A program made the position numbers and the translations under genes. Below the pieces are notes generated by a model. That model ran no database searches. It was not told the origin of the DNA and saw only the letters and a program-made list of their open reading frames with translations. From an uncultured Eubacteriales bacterium (lineage in GTDB: Bacteria > Bacillota > Clostridia > Oscillospirales > Acutalibacteraceae): a stretch of 33,868 bases of DNA. The stretch lies in assembly GCA_900320605.1 (NCBI GenBank), contig ONSY01000083.1, positions 1 to 33,868 of the forward strand, written 5' to 3'. Shown here one piece after another: positions 16,081-24,214 of this stretch (position 1 is its first letter; each line of letters opens with the position of its first letter).

Positions 16081-16509
16081 TCAAACGGGATCCGGCGTTT
16101 TGTCAAGCGGAGATTTCTCAACAAGTTCGGATTTTTCCTTTTTCATGTTTTTGACTTTTCCGAGTACCTCTCCGGCTTTATCCACCAAATTCGGAAGAGA
16201 ATTTGCGATGCGGTCGATCGAGGAATGCATCGGATCAATCTGAAGCAGTGTTGTGCTGCCGTTATGAATGGAAATAAACGCAATCGGCTCAACAGTAATA
16301 CCTGCACCGGCTCCGCCGCCGAACAGATCTTTCTGGGATTTCGTAGGAAGATCCGATCCTCCGGAAGCAAATCCATAACTGATCTTAGAGATCGGGATGA
16401 TAACCGTATCTCCGCATGTGATCGGTGAACCAACAACGGTATTGCTGTCAGCCATCTGACGGATCTGCTCGATCGTTTTCTGCATCATGCCTTCAATCTG
16501 ATTGCTCAT
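16081..16509 (-). CDS. gerW: GerW (YtfJ) family sporulation-type protein
   Basis: 142-residue small protein. The stretch NTVVGSPITCGDTVIIPISKISYG plus a Gly-rich GGGAGAGITVEPIAF (read as separate conserved segments) is characteristic of the GerW/YtfJ family, which in Bacillus is made in the forespore and needed for germination. It has no signal peptide. The ATG at 16509 overlaps the DUF2953 gene by 17 bases, with AAAGGCGGTG inside that gene as ribosome binding site. Pairing with DUF2953 after scpAB is common in Clostridia. It is the main hint that the organism makes spores, although the family also occurs in some non-sporulating relatives. Confidence 0.9.
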   Translation of the reverse strand: MSNQIEGMMQKTIEQIRQMADSNTVVGSPITCGDTVIIPISKISYGFASGGSDLPTKSQKDLFGGGAGAGITVEPIAFISIHNGSTTLLQIDPMHSSIDRIANSLPNLVDKAGEVLGKVKNMKKEKSELVEKSPLDKTPDPV

Positions 16510-17296
16510 TTACTGCACCGCCTTTTTGAATTTCTGTATTTTGGATTTGTTTAGTATTATTATCATCCGGTTTTTCTTCCGGTTTTTTCTTTTTTTCATA
16601 TTTGCCTTTTCGAAAACGCAGGTAAATCGCAATTGCACCGAAAACAATGCCAAGCGCCAGAGAAACAAGATGGAAGAGTCGGATGGAAAGACGGATTTCC
16701 GCCTTAGCAACAGATTTTTGTCCATTGAAATCCGGCGATACTGCGAGCTCATAGGGGCCGTGCCGGCAAATGCTCAGAAGTTCCGATACGGCTGGATATA
16801 CTGCCGCACAAGTTTTTCCGTATTCAATCGCGGTATCTGCAGCGTTGCCTTTTGCAATCACCAGATCAATCGAAAGATAGGAAATCTTCATGTGCCGCAG
16901 TTTCTTCAAATGCTTTTTCAGAAGACGCAAAGCATCCTTAAGGATGCTGATCAGTCCGGAAACTCCATGCCGCGCAAAGATTTCCTTAAAATCAAACTTC
17001 TTTTTTTTCTCTCCGAAGAGATGATCTTTGTCGCCCTTCTTTGCGGCCTTTTTCCTTCGCTTTTCTTCCTTTTTCTGCTTCTTCGCCTGTTTTTTCTGCT
17101 GCTTCTTTCGCTTTTTCTCCGCTTTCTTTGCTTCCTGCTCCGGGGAAAGAGGAGGCTTAGGGAATTTCAGGCTGATAAAAAGATAGCGGATCCGAAGCGC
17201 CAGGGAATCATCGTATTTCGCCGCCACATGTACCGGTACAAAAAGCAGCAGCGCAAAAAAGAGAACAATTCCTAGAATAATCCACAACGCCGTCAT
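16493..17296 (-). CDS. DUF2953 membrane protein with Lys-rich loop
   Basis: 267-residue protein with an N-terminal membrane segment (about 3-24), a very Lys-rich stretch (about 55-100), a middle part typical of DUF2953 (roughly 130-200), a second membrane segment (about 208-228) and a polar C-terminal tail. Relatives sit beside gerW/ytfJ and are thought to have a sporulation role (YtfI in B. subtilis), but the biochemical function is unknown. Its start overlaps the scpB stop by four bases (ATGA) and its end overlaps gerW by 17, so it is cotranslated within the operon. Confidence 0.82.
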   Translation of the reverse strand: MTALWIILGIVLFFALLLFVPVHVAAKYDDSLALRIRYLFISLKFPKPPLSPEQEAKKAEKKRKKQQKKQAKKQKKEEKRRKKAAKKGDKDHLFGEKKKKFDFKEIFARHGVSGLISILKDALRLLKKHLKKLRHMKISYLSIDLVIAKGNAADTAIEYGKTCAAVYPAVSELLSICRHGPYELAVSPDFNGQKSVAKAEIRLSIRLFHLVSLALGIVFGAIAIYLRFRKGKYEKKKKPEEKPDDNNTKQIQNTEIQKGGAVNEQSD

Positions 17297-17877
17297 AAGA
17301 CATCATCCGTTTCCGCTTGCTCCGGGCTCTGATCACTGTTTTCCGAAGAAACGATATCTCCGTTTTCGTTTTCCCCAGATTTTACCGGAGGCAAATCATC
17401 AAGTGAGGTAATATTCATGCAGCGGAGAAACGCCGGAGTTGTCCCATAGAGAAGAGGCCTTCCCGGGAGTTCGAGTCTGCCACGTTCTTCAATCAGGTTT
17501 TTTGTCATCAGGCTGGAAAGCACCGCAGTGCAGTCAACACCGCGGACACCTTCAATAAATGCTTTTGTAACCGGTTCGTTATACGCGACTACAGAAAGCA
17601 CTTCAAGTGAGGCCTGTGAAAGCGGAAGACTCTTTCTCAGATCGAGGATCGCTCGAATTTCCGGTGCAAATTCCGGATCTGACGTCATCTGAACGCTATT
17701 CTCAAGAATGAGTACGCTGATACCCCTCTTACCGTTGTATTCCGTCTGAAGCTGTGAAATAGCCGCCCGGACGTCCTGCTCATTCAATTGCAGAACATCG
17801 GAAATCCGAGAAATATCAACTGGTTCGCCGCAGGCAAAAAGAATAGCCTCAATCGCGCTTTTGATCTTGTCTCGCAT
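17293..17877 (-). CDS. scpB: Condensin subunit ScpB
   Basis: 194-residue winged-helix protein that dimerises, binds ScpA and regulates the SMC ATPase during chromosome segregation. The N-terminus MRDKIKSAIEAILFACGEPV and the internal LPLSQASLEVLSVVAYNEPV are family signatures; the C-terminal 40 residues are acidic and variable. I chose the ATG at 17877 because GGTGA lies six bases upstream; a GTG at 17886 would add three residues. It overlaps scpA by 29 bases. Confidence 0.94.
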   Translation of the reverse strand: MRDKIKSAIEAILFACGEPVDISRISDVLQLNEQDVRAAISQLQTEYNGKRGISVLILENSVQMTSDPEFAPEIRAILDLRKSLPLSQASLEVLSVVAYNEPVTKAFIEGVRGVDCTAVLSSLMTKNLIEERGRLELPGRPLLYGTTPAFLRCMNITSLDDLPPVKSGENENGDIVSSENSDQSPEQAETDDVL

Positions 17878-18595
17878 GTCGTTCACCGCCGTTTATAATT
17901 CTCAGAATCGTCTCGCCCTTTTCTTCCTCAACAGCAACGCGTTTACCGTGTATCAATTCCAATAACGCAAGAAACGTTGCAATCATTCCGGAGCGGCTTT
18001 TCTCCGTTCTGAAAAGTGCGTTATAACGTATCTTTACTCCACCCCAAAGCTTTCTAAGTATCCGTACGATCTTTGATGTGACTGAAACGTAGCTTTCACG
18101 GCGGGAAAGGATTTCCTCAAACGATTCTTCTTTTGGGTTTTCAGGAATCTTTTTATTCTTTCCTAATGCCGTCAGATAAGCGCTGTAGATAGCTAAAGGA
18201 TTAATCGCCCGCTGATACGTTGGGTCATAATCGATTTTCTGCTGTACCCGAACATAACGGTCAAATGAGATTTGAGCAGAAAACTCCTTAGCGGAACGTT
18301 TCATTTCCTCATACTGGAGAAGATCTGATGCAAGTTCCTTTTCAAGCGCATCCGCTTCCTCGTGTTTCGGAAGCAAAGAGACCGTTTTGATATGAACGAG
18401 TCTCGCAGCCATTTCCAGAAATTCACTTGCGATTTCCATATTCTCCCGACGCATCTGATCAATCTGTTCCATATACTGATCAAGCAGGTCGGAAATTCGG
18501 ATTTCCAGAATATTAAGTTTATTTTTTGAGATCAGGTACAAAAGCAGATCGAGAGGGCCCTCAAAATCCGGAAGCTTATAGGTAAGCTTTTCCAT
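17849..18595 (-). CDS. scpA: Condensin kleisin subunit ScpA
   Basis: 248-residue kleisin that bridges SMC heads and ScpB. The start MEKLTYKLPDFEGPLDLLLYL is nearly invariant in the family (20 of its residues are shared with the canonical KLxxFEGPLDLLLHLI pattern by eye). The helical N-domain (about 1-90) binds the SMC neck, and a C-terminal winged helix (about 165-235) binds the SMC cap. The ATG at 18595 has AAGGAGAAACG upstream, nine bases past the protease stop. Confidence 0.95.
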   Translation of the reverse strand: MEKLTYKLPDFEGPLDLLLYLISKNKLNILEIRISDLLDQYMEQIDQMRRENMEIASEFLEMAARLVHIKTVSLLPKHEEADALEKELASDLLQYEEMKRSAKEFSAQISFDRYVRVQQKIDYDPTYQRAINPLAIYSAYLTALGKNKKIPENPKEESFEEILSRRESYVSVTSKIVRILRKLWGGVKIRYNALFRTEKSRSGMIATFLALLELIHGKRVAVEEEKGETILRIINGGERHARQDQKRD

Positions 18596-18604
18596 CGTTT
18601 CTCC

Positions 18605-19294
18605 TTATACAAGACCAAATAGTTTAAACGGAAGATCTGCAATCCACATTGCAAACGAATATACGGCATCGCGAAGGTAGTTGAGCGGGATATCAAGAAT
18701 TCCTGTAAAAAGCAGCATCATCAGGCCGATCATAAAAAACTGCTGATACCGATACATTTTGCTGACAACAGAATTCGGCAGCACCGCCGCGAGAATTTTC
18801 GAACCATCCAGCGGAGGGATCGGCAGAAGATTGAAGGCTGCCAATGACACGTTGATAACGATATAATAGTAAAGGAAAACATAAAGGAGAAATGGCATCG
18901 TACCAAATATGACAACGATCAGATTGTATACAATTCCGCCGACAATCGCGGCAAGAACATTTGCAAACGGACCGGCAAAAGCCACTAGAGCCATACCGAG
19001 TTTCGGACGTTTAAAAAACCACGGATTGACCGGAACAGGTTTTGCATATCCGAATCCGAAAAGAAGAATCAGCAGAGCGCCGATCGGATCAATGCTTGCA
19101 AGCGGATTCAGAGTAAGTCGTCCGCTGTTCTTAGCGGTAGGGTCTCCCAATTTGTAGGCAACAAGCCCGTGTGCGTATTCATGTAACGGCAGTATGCAGA
19201 AAATAACGAAAAGAACAGCTGCGATTTGCATAAGCACGGAAACGATGTTTAATCTTCCGCCTGCAAGCAGCGTTCGGATGGTAGAAATCAGCAT
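18605..19294 (-). CDS. Site-2 protease family (M50) membrane metalloprotease
   Basis: 229-residue polytopic protein. The zinc motif HEYAH is at residues 38-42 and the second metal ligand region NLLPIPPLDGSKI is at about 155-167, so both catalytic parts are present. There is no PDZ domain, as in the short YwhC/RseP-unrelated group common in Clostridia. It is expected to cleave substrates within the membrane; the substrate is unknown. It is the first gene of the scpAB-gerW operon, with GGAGGA seven bases before the ATG at 19294 and a TATAAT promoter just upstream. Confidence 0.9.
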   Translation of the reverse strand: MLISTIRTLLAGGRLNIVSVLMQIAAVLFVIFCILPLHEYAHGLVAYKLGDPTAKNSGRLTLNPLASIDPIGALLILLFGFGYAKPVPVNPWFFKRPKLGMALVAFAGPFANVLAAIVGGIVYNLIVVIFGTMPFLLYVFLYYYIVINVSLAAFNLLPIPPLDGSKILAAVLPNSVVSKMYRYQQFFMIGLMMLLFTGILDIPLNYLRDAVYSFAMWIADLPFKLFGLV

Positions 19295-19317
19295 TAAATC
19301 TTCCTCCTGTTTCGTAA

Positions 19318-19346
19318 ATTATACCCTATCCTCTGAAAAAAAACAA
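19318..19346 (-). promoter_or_regulatory. Promoter of the protease-scpAB-gerW operon
   Basis: TTGTTT at 19346-19341, 17-base spacer, perfect TATAAT at 19323-19318 on the minus strand, 24 bases before the protease ATG. It is divergent from the rpmB promoter. Confidence 0.75.
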
Positions 19347-19399
19347 GAGAAAACCGCTATGGTAAATACGAAGAAATCTTAAAAACTTTCAAAAAACAC

Positions 19400-19428
19400 T
19401 TGCATTTCGAAAAGAAATTTGATAGAAT
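19400..19428 (+). promoter_or_regulatory. Promoter of rpmB
   Basis: TTGCAT at 19400-19405, 17-base spacer, TAGAAT at 19423-19428. It lies 44 bases before the rpmB ATG, with no gene between. Confidence 0.75.
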
Positions 19429-19472
19429 ACGAATGTTGCATTGAAATAGATGTGCTCAAAGGAGGTGCAGAC

Positions 19473-19661
19473 ATGGCAAAATGTGATATCTGCGGAAAAG
19501 GCATTACTTTCGGAATTAAAGTTTCTCACTCTCACAGACGTTCCAACAGAGCATGGAAACCCAATGTAGTAAAGGTTAAAGCGATCGTTGACGGTTCTCC
19601 CAAGCGTATTCACGCCTGCACCCGTTGCTTGCGTTCCGGAAAAGTTACCCGCGCTATCTAA
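19473..19661 (+). CDS. rpmB: 50S ribosomal protein L28
   Basis: 62-residue ribosomal protein. It has the C+ (zinc-binding) form: CDIC at 4-7 and CTRC near 49-52, enclosing the basic middle with SHSHRRSNRAWKPN. The ATG at 19473 is set by AAAGGAGGTG (19458-19467); the frame is open further upstream but lacks family sequence. It is a single-gene transcription unit with its own promoter and terminator, on the opposite strand from its neighbours. Confidence 0.97.
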   Translation: MAKCDICGKGITFGIKVSHSHRRSNRAWKPNVVKVKAIVDGSPKRIHACTRCLRSGKVTRAI

Positions 19662-19679
19662 ATTAATTGAAAAGAAATG

Positions 19680-19707
19680 GGACTTGAGGCTTCTCAAGTC
19701 CTTTTTT
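19680..19707 (+). terminator. rpmB terminator
   Basis: GGACTTGAG (19680-19688) and CTCAAGTCC (19693-19701) form a 9-bp stem with a four-base loop, followed by six T, 18 bases past the rpmB stop. Confidence 0.9.
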
Positions 19708-19736
19708 CATTTACCATTTCTGTCTTTCAAAACAGA

Positions 19737-19766
19737 TTCCGGCAGGGCTTTTTTGCCCTGCCGGAA
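19737..19766 (-). terminator. Terminator hairpin after plsY
   Basis: A perfect inverted repeat, ATTCCGGCAGGGC with GCCCTGCCGGAAT, around a six-base loop, four bases past the plsY stop. The T-run on the minus-strand side is short (TTTT after three other bases), so termination may be partial. Opposing rpmB transcription would also meet it. Confidence 0.7.
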
Positions 19767-19769
19767 TTC

Positions 19770-20483
19770 TTATTTCCTGACCATATGATATTTTGATTCC
19801 GTTCCATTCAGAATCCGCTTTATATTTGAGCGATGTTTCCATACAATTACCGCAGCGAAAGCAAGTGCGAAAGCACATGAGGTAATCACGTAATAGATTC
19901 GCACCTCTCCCCAGATTGAAGTTTGTGTACGGTAATCTATCAGATAGGTAAATATGAATGTAATGATCGGATGTAATGCAAGAGCTGTGACCGAACCAAG
20001 CGAAACCATCTTGGAGGTAAGGAAAAGGACAAGAAAGATCACAACTTCCACGAGACAGATGCGCCAGTCAACCATGAGAATTACAGCGGCATATGTCGTT
20101 ACGCCTTTCCCTCCACGAAAGCCGAAGAACACTGGATAGATATGACCGATCATACAGAAGAAACCGGCAATATATGAGCCGTAGAAACGCAGAATTGTTA
20201 CTGTATCCAGGTATTCGAAAACACCCATAAACAACGTAAAGATCAGCCGTCCTAAAAGGATAGCCACAATACATTTCAGCAAATCACAGACAAATGTCAG
20301 GAACGAAGCCTTGAAGCCGGCAGCTCGATTCACGTTCGTGGCACCGGCGCTGCCGCTTCCGACATCACGGACATCAATATTTGCGAAATGCTTAGTAAAA
20401 ATAATTGAAAAGCTGACGCTTCCGAGCAGGTACGCAACCAGTGCAGTAATGACAGCCGGAATCAGATATTTTACGAAATCCAA
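19770..20483 (-). CDS. plsY: Acyl-phosphate:glycerol-3-phosphate acyltransferase PlsY
   Basis: 237-residue polytopic enzyme that makes lysophosphatidic acid from acyl-phosphate and glycerol-3-phosphate, the first step of membrane phospholipid synthesis. The conserved loops are GSGSAGATNVNR (usually GSGNPGATN; the Asn-Pro is Ser-Ala here), GHIYPVFFGFRGGKGV and a third loop near the C-terminus. The start is TTG at 20483, set by AAGGGGAGGT about seven bases upstream; no ATG is better placed. It is a little longer than the usual 190-215 residues through its membrane loops. It follows der by 15 bases, a frequent pairing in Bacillota. Confidence 0.93.
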   Translation of the reverse strand: MDFVKYLIPAVITALVAYLLGSVSFSIIFTKHFANIDVRDVGSGSAGATNVNRAAGFKASFLTFVCDLLKCIVAILLGRLIFTLFMGVFEYLDTVTILRFYGSYIAGFFCMIGHIYPVFFGFRGGKGVTTYAAVILMVDWRICLVEVVIFLVLFLTSKMVSLGSVTALALHPIITFIFTYLIDYRTQTSIWGEVRIYYVITSCAFALAFAAVIVWKHRSNIKRILNGTESKYHMVRK

Positions 20484-20498
20484 ACGAAGAACCTCCCC

Positions 20499-21824
20499 TT
20501 AATGTTCTTTTTCCCGTTCTCGGATAATGAAACGAATCGGAGTTCCCGAAAGACCGAACGTATCGCGAATCTGATTTTCAAGATAGCGCTGATACGAGAA
20601 ATGAAATAGCTCCGCATCATTTACAAAAAACACAAATGTAGGCGGTGAAACAGATGCCTGTGTAATGTAGAAGATCTTCAGGCGTTTCCCTTTGTCTGTA
20701 GGCGGTTGAACACGAAGCATTGCGGCAGAAAGGACATCATTAAGGCTTCCGGTTGTGATACGCATTGCATTGTTCTGCGCCGCTCTTACAATTGCTTCAA
20801 AAAGGCTGTCGAGACGCTGCCCGGTTTTCGCCGAGATAAAAACGATCGGCGCCCAGGGCATGAATGAAAAGTCGACCTTCAGTTTTTTAAGGTATTCATT
20901 CATTGTGTTTGTGTCTTTTTCAATCGCGTCCCATTTATTGACGGCGATGACACAACCTTTCCCCGACTCAAGTGCAAGTCCCGCAACTTTTGAATCCTGT
21001 TCTGTAAAACCTTCTGATGCGTCGATCATAATAACGCATACATCGGCTCGTTCAATTGCCATTTTTGCACGCAGAATACTGTAGCGCTCAATCTGATCAT
21101 CTATTTTATTCTGTCTTCGCAGGCCGGCGGTATCGATTAAGGTAAAGCGTCCGTATTCGTTTTCAACTGTAGTATCGATCGCATCGCGCGTTGTTCCTGC
21201 GATATCAGAAACAATACAGCGGTTCTCGCCGGAAATCTTGTTAACCAGAGAGGACTTTCCAGCGTTCGGTTTACCGATTACGGCTACTTTGATTTCCAGG
21301 GATTCCTCTTCCTCATCTTCCTGTTCAGGGAGGTATTCGAGCACTTTGTCAAGCAAATCTCCCGTTCCGTGACCGTGGACCGACGAGACGGCAAAAAGAT
21401 CCGACAGCCCAAGGTTGTAAAACTCGTAGAAGTCCGCAGGGACATCACCGAGAGAATCGCATTTATTGACACAGAGAACAACCGGGCGTCCGCTTTTCAG
21501 GAGCAGGTCGGCAATATTCTCATCCGTAGCCGTAACACCGGAACGGACGTCCGCAACCATAATGATTACGTCAGCTGTTTCGATCGCAAGCTGTGCCTGA
21601 GAACGCATTTGAGAAAGCAGTACGTCCTTTGTATCTGTCTCAATTCCACCAGTATCAATCAGAGTGAAGTGACGGTTTTTCCATTCGCATTCACCGTAAA
21701 TCCGATCGCGGGTGACACCAGGAAGATCTTCAACAATCGAAAGCCTCTGACCGATCAGTTTGTTGAAAAGCGCTGATTTACCAACATTCGGTCTTCCAAC
21801 AATCGCAACTACCGGTTTTGCCAT
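20499..21824 (-). CDS. der: Ribosome assembly GTPase Der (EngA)
   Basis: 441-residue GTPase with two tandem G domains, needed for late 50S subunit assembly. The first domain has GRPNVGKS, DTGG and NKCD; the second has GKPNAGKS, DTAG and NKWD. A C-terminal KH-like domain follows (about 350-441). The start is ATG at 21824, with AAAAGGAGGCG seven bases upstream; sequence further upstream in the same frame is unrelated to Der. Length is normal. It follows the DUF512 radical-SAM gene and precedes plsY, the usual clostridial order. Confidence 0.96.
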   Translation of the reverse strand: MAKPVVAIVGRPNVGKSALFNKLIGQRLSIVEDLPGVTRDRIYGECEWKNRHFTLIDTGGIETDTKDVLLSQMRSQAQLAIETADVIIMVADVRSGVTATDENIADLLLKSGRPVVLCVNKCDSLGDVPADFYEFYNLGLSDLFAVSSVHGHGTGDLLDKVLEYLPEQEDEEEESLEIKVAVIGKPNAGKSSLVNKISGENRCIVSDIAGTTRDAIDTTVENEYGRFTLIDTAGLRRQNKIDDQIERYSILRAKMAIERADVCVIMIDASEGFTEQDSKVAGLALESGKGCVIAVNKWDAIEKDTNTMNEYLKKLKVDFSFMPWAPIVFISAKTGQRLDSLFEAIVRAAQNNAMRITTGSLNDVLSAAMLRVQPPTDKGKRLKIFYITQASVSPPTFVFFVNDAELFHFSYQRYLENQIRDTFGLSGTPIRFIIREREKEH

Positions 21825-21864
21825 ACTACGCCTCCTTTTAAAGAAATGATAATGAGAATAATCA

Positions 21865-23214
21865 TCAGGTGAAATCTGTGGGATAAGTGCCCAGGCCTTT
21901 TCTTTCTTCAGAAATACCCAATGCTGCAAAGAGGAAATCTTCTCCGCTGTTTCCGACGGGAACAATATTTCTTCCGAGTTCCTTTTCAGCTTCTGAAAGT
22001 GAAATGTCATCAAGAAAAACATCCTGCTCATGACGCAGCGATACGCCGGGAATCAGTATTTCCTCACCATATATGTTTCCTTTCGCGGCACGTATAATAT
22101 CCGAACCGGTCAATAATCCGGCAACAGATACATTGCCTCCGAAAAACTCATTTTTTACGGGAATCAACTTGTACGTGAATTTCGGCTCCCTTTCCGAGAT
22201 TCTTCGCAAGAGAGATTCTATAAAACTCTGCGCGCCTTCCCCGGTAATCACAGTCACCGCACGGCTTTGATCAAGACTCGGACAATCCTCCAGAGCGAAT
22301 GAGAATTCATCTTCCATGTTTACAAACAGTCCTACACCGTTGTCCAATTGGGGAAATCCCTCATAATACTCAGGAGACGGGAACTTTTTTCCTGCAAGAA
22401 GATAGAACTCATCGGACGCAAAAACGGTCCGCGCGCCATTTGCCTTCAAGAATCGTTCCGCGTAGGATTCAATAATCTCGATCGTTTCGCTTGCTTCCTG
22501 AGAAGTGTACGGCCGCAAAGGATACAGTCCCTCACGGTAACGCGTCAGTCCGACCGGAACACAGGCAATTGATGTGATTCTGTCTCCCAGTTTCAGAAGC
22601 TTTTCAAGCGACTGACACAATTCCTGTCCGTCATTGATTCCAGGACAAAGAACGATTTGGCAGTTTATGTTGATACCGCCTTCGCACAGTGTTTTCAGTA
22701 TTGAAAGCTTTTTGCCGGCAAACCGGTTTCCCATCATTTCAACACGCAATTCGGGATTCATCGTATGGACTGACACGTTCACCGGGCTGATATGCATTGC
22801 CAGAATTCGTTCCACTTCACGATCGCTCAGATTTGTCAGTGTAATATAATTTCCGAACAAAAAGGAAAGACGTGCATCGTCATCCTTAAAATACAGGGAA
22901 GAACGCATTCCTTTCGGAAGCTGATCGATAAAACAGAAAATACATCTGTTGCGGCAGGAATGCTGACGGTCCATGAGATACGTCTCAAAATTCAAGCCGA
23001 TGGAATCATACTCTCGCTTTCGAATCAGCACTTCACGCTGTTTTCCATCGACAGACAGAATCGAAAGGCGCAGGTTAGGACTTGTTTCGTAAAACCGGTA
23101 ATCAAGAACGTCAATAATCTCATGAGAATTAATCGCAAGAAGTGTTTCATCCGGAGAAATACCGGCAGAATCCGCAGAACTTCCCGGTGTTACCGATTTA
23201 ATCCGAACCGCCAA
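21865..23214 (-). CDS. DUF512 radical-SAM protein with N-terminal PDZ domain
   Basis: 449-residue protein. It begins with a PDZ-like segment (about 1-65: AVRIKSVTPGSSADSAGISP, then INSHEI), then the radical-SAM cluster motif CRNRCIFCF (Cx3Cx2C) in a region binding SAM and a 4Fe-4S cluster, then the DUF512 domain (about 240-440). The reaction is unknown; the gene is conserved next to der in Clostridia. I chose the TTG at 23214 because AAGGGAG lies eight bases upstream; an ATG at 23280 would give 471 residues but sits in the loop of an 8-bp hairpin and adds sequence not typical of the family. A GTG at 23253 is a third option. Confidence 0.85.
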   Translation of the reverse strand: MAVRIKSVTPGSSADSAGISPDETLLAINSHEIIDVLDYRFYETSPNLRLSILSVDGKQREVLIRKREYDSIGLNFETYLMDRQHSCRNRCIFCFIDQLPKGMRSSLYFKDDDARLSFLFGNYITLTNLSDREVERILAMHISPVNVSVHTMNPELRVEMMGNRFAGKKLSILKTLCEGGININCQIVLCPGINDGQELCQSLEKLLKLGDRITSIACVPVGLTRYREGLYPLRPYTSQEASETIEIIESYAERFLKANGARTVFASDEFYLLAGKKFPSPEYYEGFPQLDNGVGLFVNMEDEFSFALEDCPSLDQSRAVTVITGEGAQSFIESLLRRISEREPKFTYKLIPVKNEFFGGNVSVAGLLTGSDIIRAAKGNIYGEEILIPGVSLRHEQDVFLDDISLSEAEKELGRNIVPVGNSGEDFLFAALGISEERKGLGTYPTDFT

Positions 23215-23268
23215 AATTGCCGTCTCCCTTCCCGATTCTCTCCTATAACGCACAAAAAATTCTTCCCC

Positions 23269-23314
23269 GCAGCGAATCATTTCGCTGCAAAGTCAAAGCG
23301 CAAATACCGCTTTG
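23269..23314 (-). promoter_or_regulatory. Two adjacent leader hairpins before the DUF512 gene
   Basis: A 7-bp stem, CAAAGCG/CGCTTTG (23314-23308 and 23300-23294), is followed by a perfect 8-bp stem, GCAGCGAA/TTCGCTGC (23288-23281 and 23276-23269), and 9 bases later a T-run. The arrangement resembles an attenuator or an RNA processing site between rpmF and the next gene. Function is not shown. Confidence 0.45.
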
Positions 23315-23394
23315 AAGGCAATCGCCCGAAGAATTCTCTCTATCTGTGCAGTTATTCTCAATTAAGTAACGAGTTTGCAAAATTCATCGATTCC

Positions 23395-23577
23395 TTATTC
23401 GGAAACCTTCAGAACTTCCTTTCCGTTGTAGGTACCACAATTGAGGCAAACTCTGTGGGGCGCCTTCAGCTCACCGCATTTCGGGCAAGTTACCAACGCC
23501 GGAGCATTCAGCTTCCAAACGTTTGAACGTCTTTTGTTTTGTCTTGCGCTTGACTGTTTTCTCTTCGGTACGGCCAT
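23395..23577 (-). CDS. rpmF: 50S ribosomal protein L32
   Basis: 60-residue ribosomal protein of the zinc-binding type: CPKC and CLNC with family spacing, preceded by the basic N-terminus [18 protein letters not shown]. The ATG at 23577 has AAGGAGGTG upstream, 15 bases past the yceD stop. The yceD-rpmF pair is one of the most conserved gene pairs in bacteria. Confidence 0.97.
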   Translation of the reverse strand: MAVPKRKQSSARQNKRRSNVWKLNAPALVTCPKCGELKAPHRVCLNCGTYNGKEVLKVSE

Positions 23578-23592
23578 GTCGTCAGCACCTCC

Positions 23593-24102
23593 TTATAATT
23601 CCTGATTGATCAGGTTCTTTAGTATTTCCAGTCTGGGATCTACGCTATCCTCTCTGCAGCCACAGGGACCGTTATTGAGGTTTTTTCCGCATTTCGGGCA
23701 GAGTCCCTTGCAATCCTCTCTGCAAAGAAGTACAGTCGGGATATTCAGAATGATATCTTCCCGCAATAGCTGAGAAAGCTCGATGGCTTCTTCTGAGACA
23801 CGGATATATGTGTCATCCGGTGAATCCTCATCGGAAAGCAGCAACAAATGTTCGAACAGCTCTTTCTTCAGTTCATGAATCTCTGTCAGGCAGCGATTGC
23901 ATGCTGCCTTAAACTCATAAGAGACTTCGGCTGTGAGACGCACTGCCCCATTCTCGGTCTTGGCTTTACCAGTAACCGCAATCGGAGAAACAAAAGGATA
24001 AATCCCATCCATCTCAACGTCGGCCATCGAAAAAGAGAATGAGAACGGTTTCTCCTTCTTCTCATTTTCACTGGAAAAAAAACCTTTCAAATCAAGCAGC
24101 AT
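23593..24102 (-). CDS. yceD: YceD/DUF177 family protein
   Basis: 169-residue protein of the DUF177 family, linked to 23S rRNA accumulation in bacteria and plastids. It has CNRCL in the middle and CREDCKGLCPKCG followed by CGC near the C-terminus, a possible metal-binding cluster. The ATG at 24102 is set by AGAAGGTG. It is first in an operon with rpmF, the DUF512 gene, der and plsY, from a near-consensus promoter 55 bases upstream. The molecular role is not settled. Confidence 0.9.
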   Translation of the reverse strand: MLLDLKGFFSSENEKKEKPFSFSFSMADVEMDGIYPFVSPIAVTGKAKTENGAVRLTAEVSYEFKAACNRCLTEIHELKKELFEHLLLLSDEDSPDDTYIRVSEEAIELSQLLREDIILNIPTVLLCREDCKGLCPKCGKNLNNGPCGCREDSVDPRLEILKNLINQEL

Positions 24103-24156
24103 CCCGGAACACCTTCTGCAGTTGCACAGTGAGCCCTCAAATAAGCGCTGTCAAAT

Positions 24157-24185
24157 ATTATAGTATATTCTCTTCTCTTTGTCAA
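24157..24185 (-). promoter_or_regulatory. Consensus sigma-A promoter of the yceD-rpmF-der-plsY operon
   Basis: Exact TTGACA at 24185-24180, 17-base spacer, exact TATAAT at 24162-24157 on the minus strand. This is the strongest promoter in the window. Confidence 0.9.
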
Positions 24186-24214
24186 TAAAAATCTTCGTTT
24201 TCTGGGAGGTTTTT

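Noticed and set aside
16502..17275. A 257-residue open frame on the plus strand, very rich in Phe, Leu and Arg.
   Set aside because: It is the antisense of the Lys-rich DUF2953 gene; Phe/Leu runs mirror AAG/AAA codons, and it has no ribosome binding site.
19737..19766. Long perfect inverted repeat as a mobile-element end.
   Set aside because: It lies right at the plsY stop, has a six-base loop typical of a terminator, and no transposase or second copy is present.
22792..23526. A 244-residue plus-strand open frame spanning the DUF512 start and rpmF.
   Set aside because: It lies opposite two well-supported genes with clear family motifs and shows no recognisable domain.
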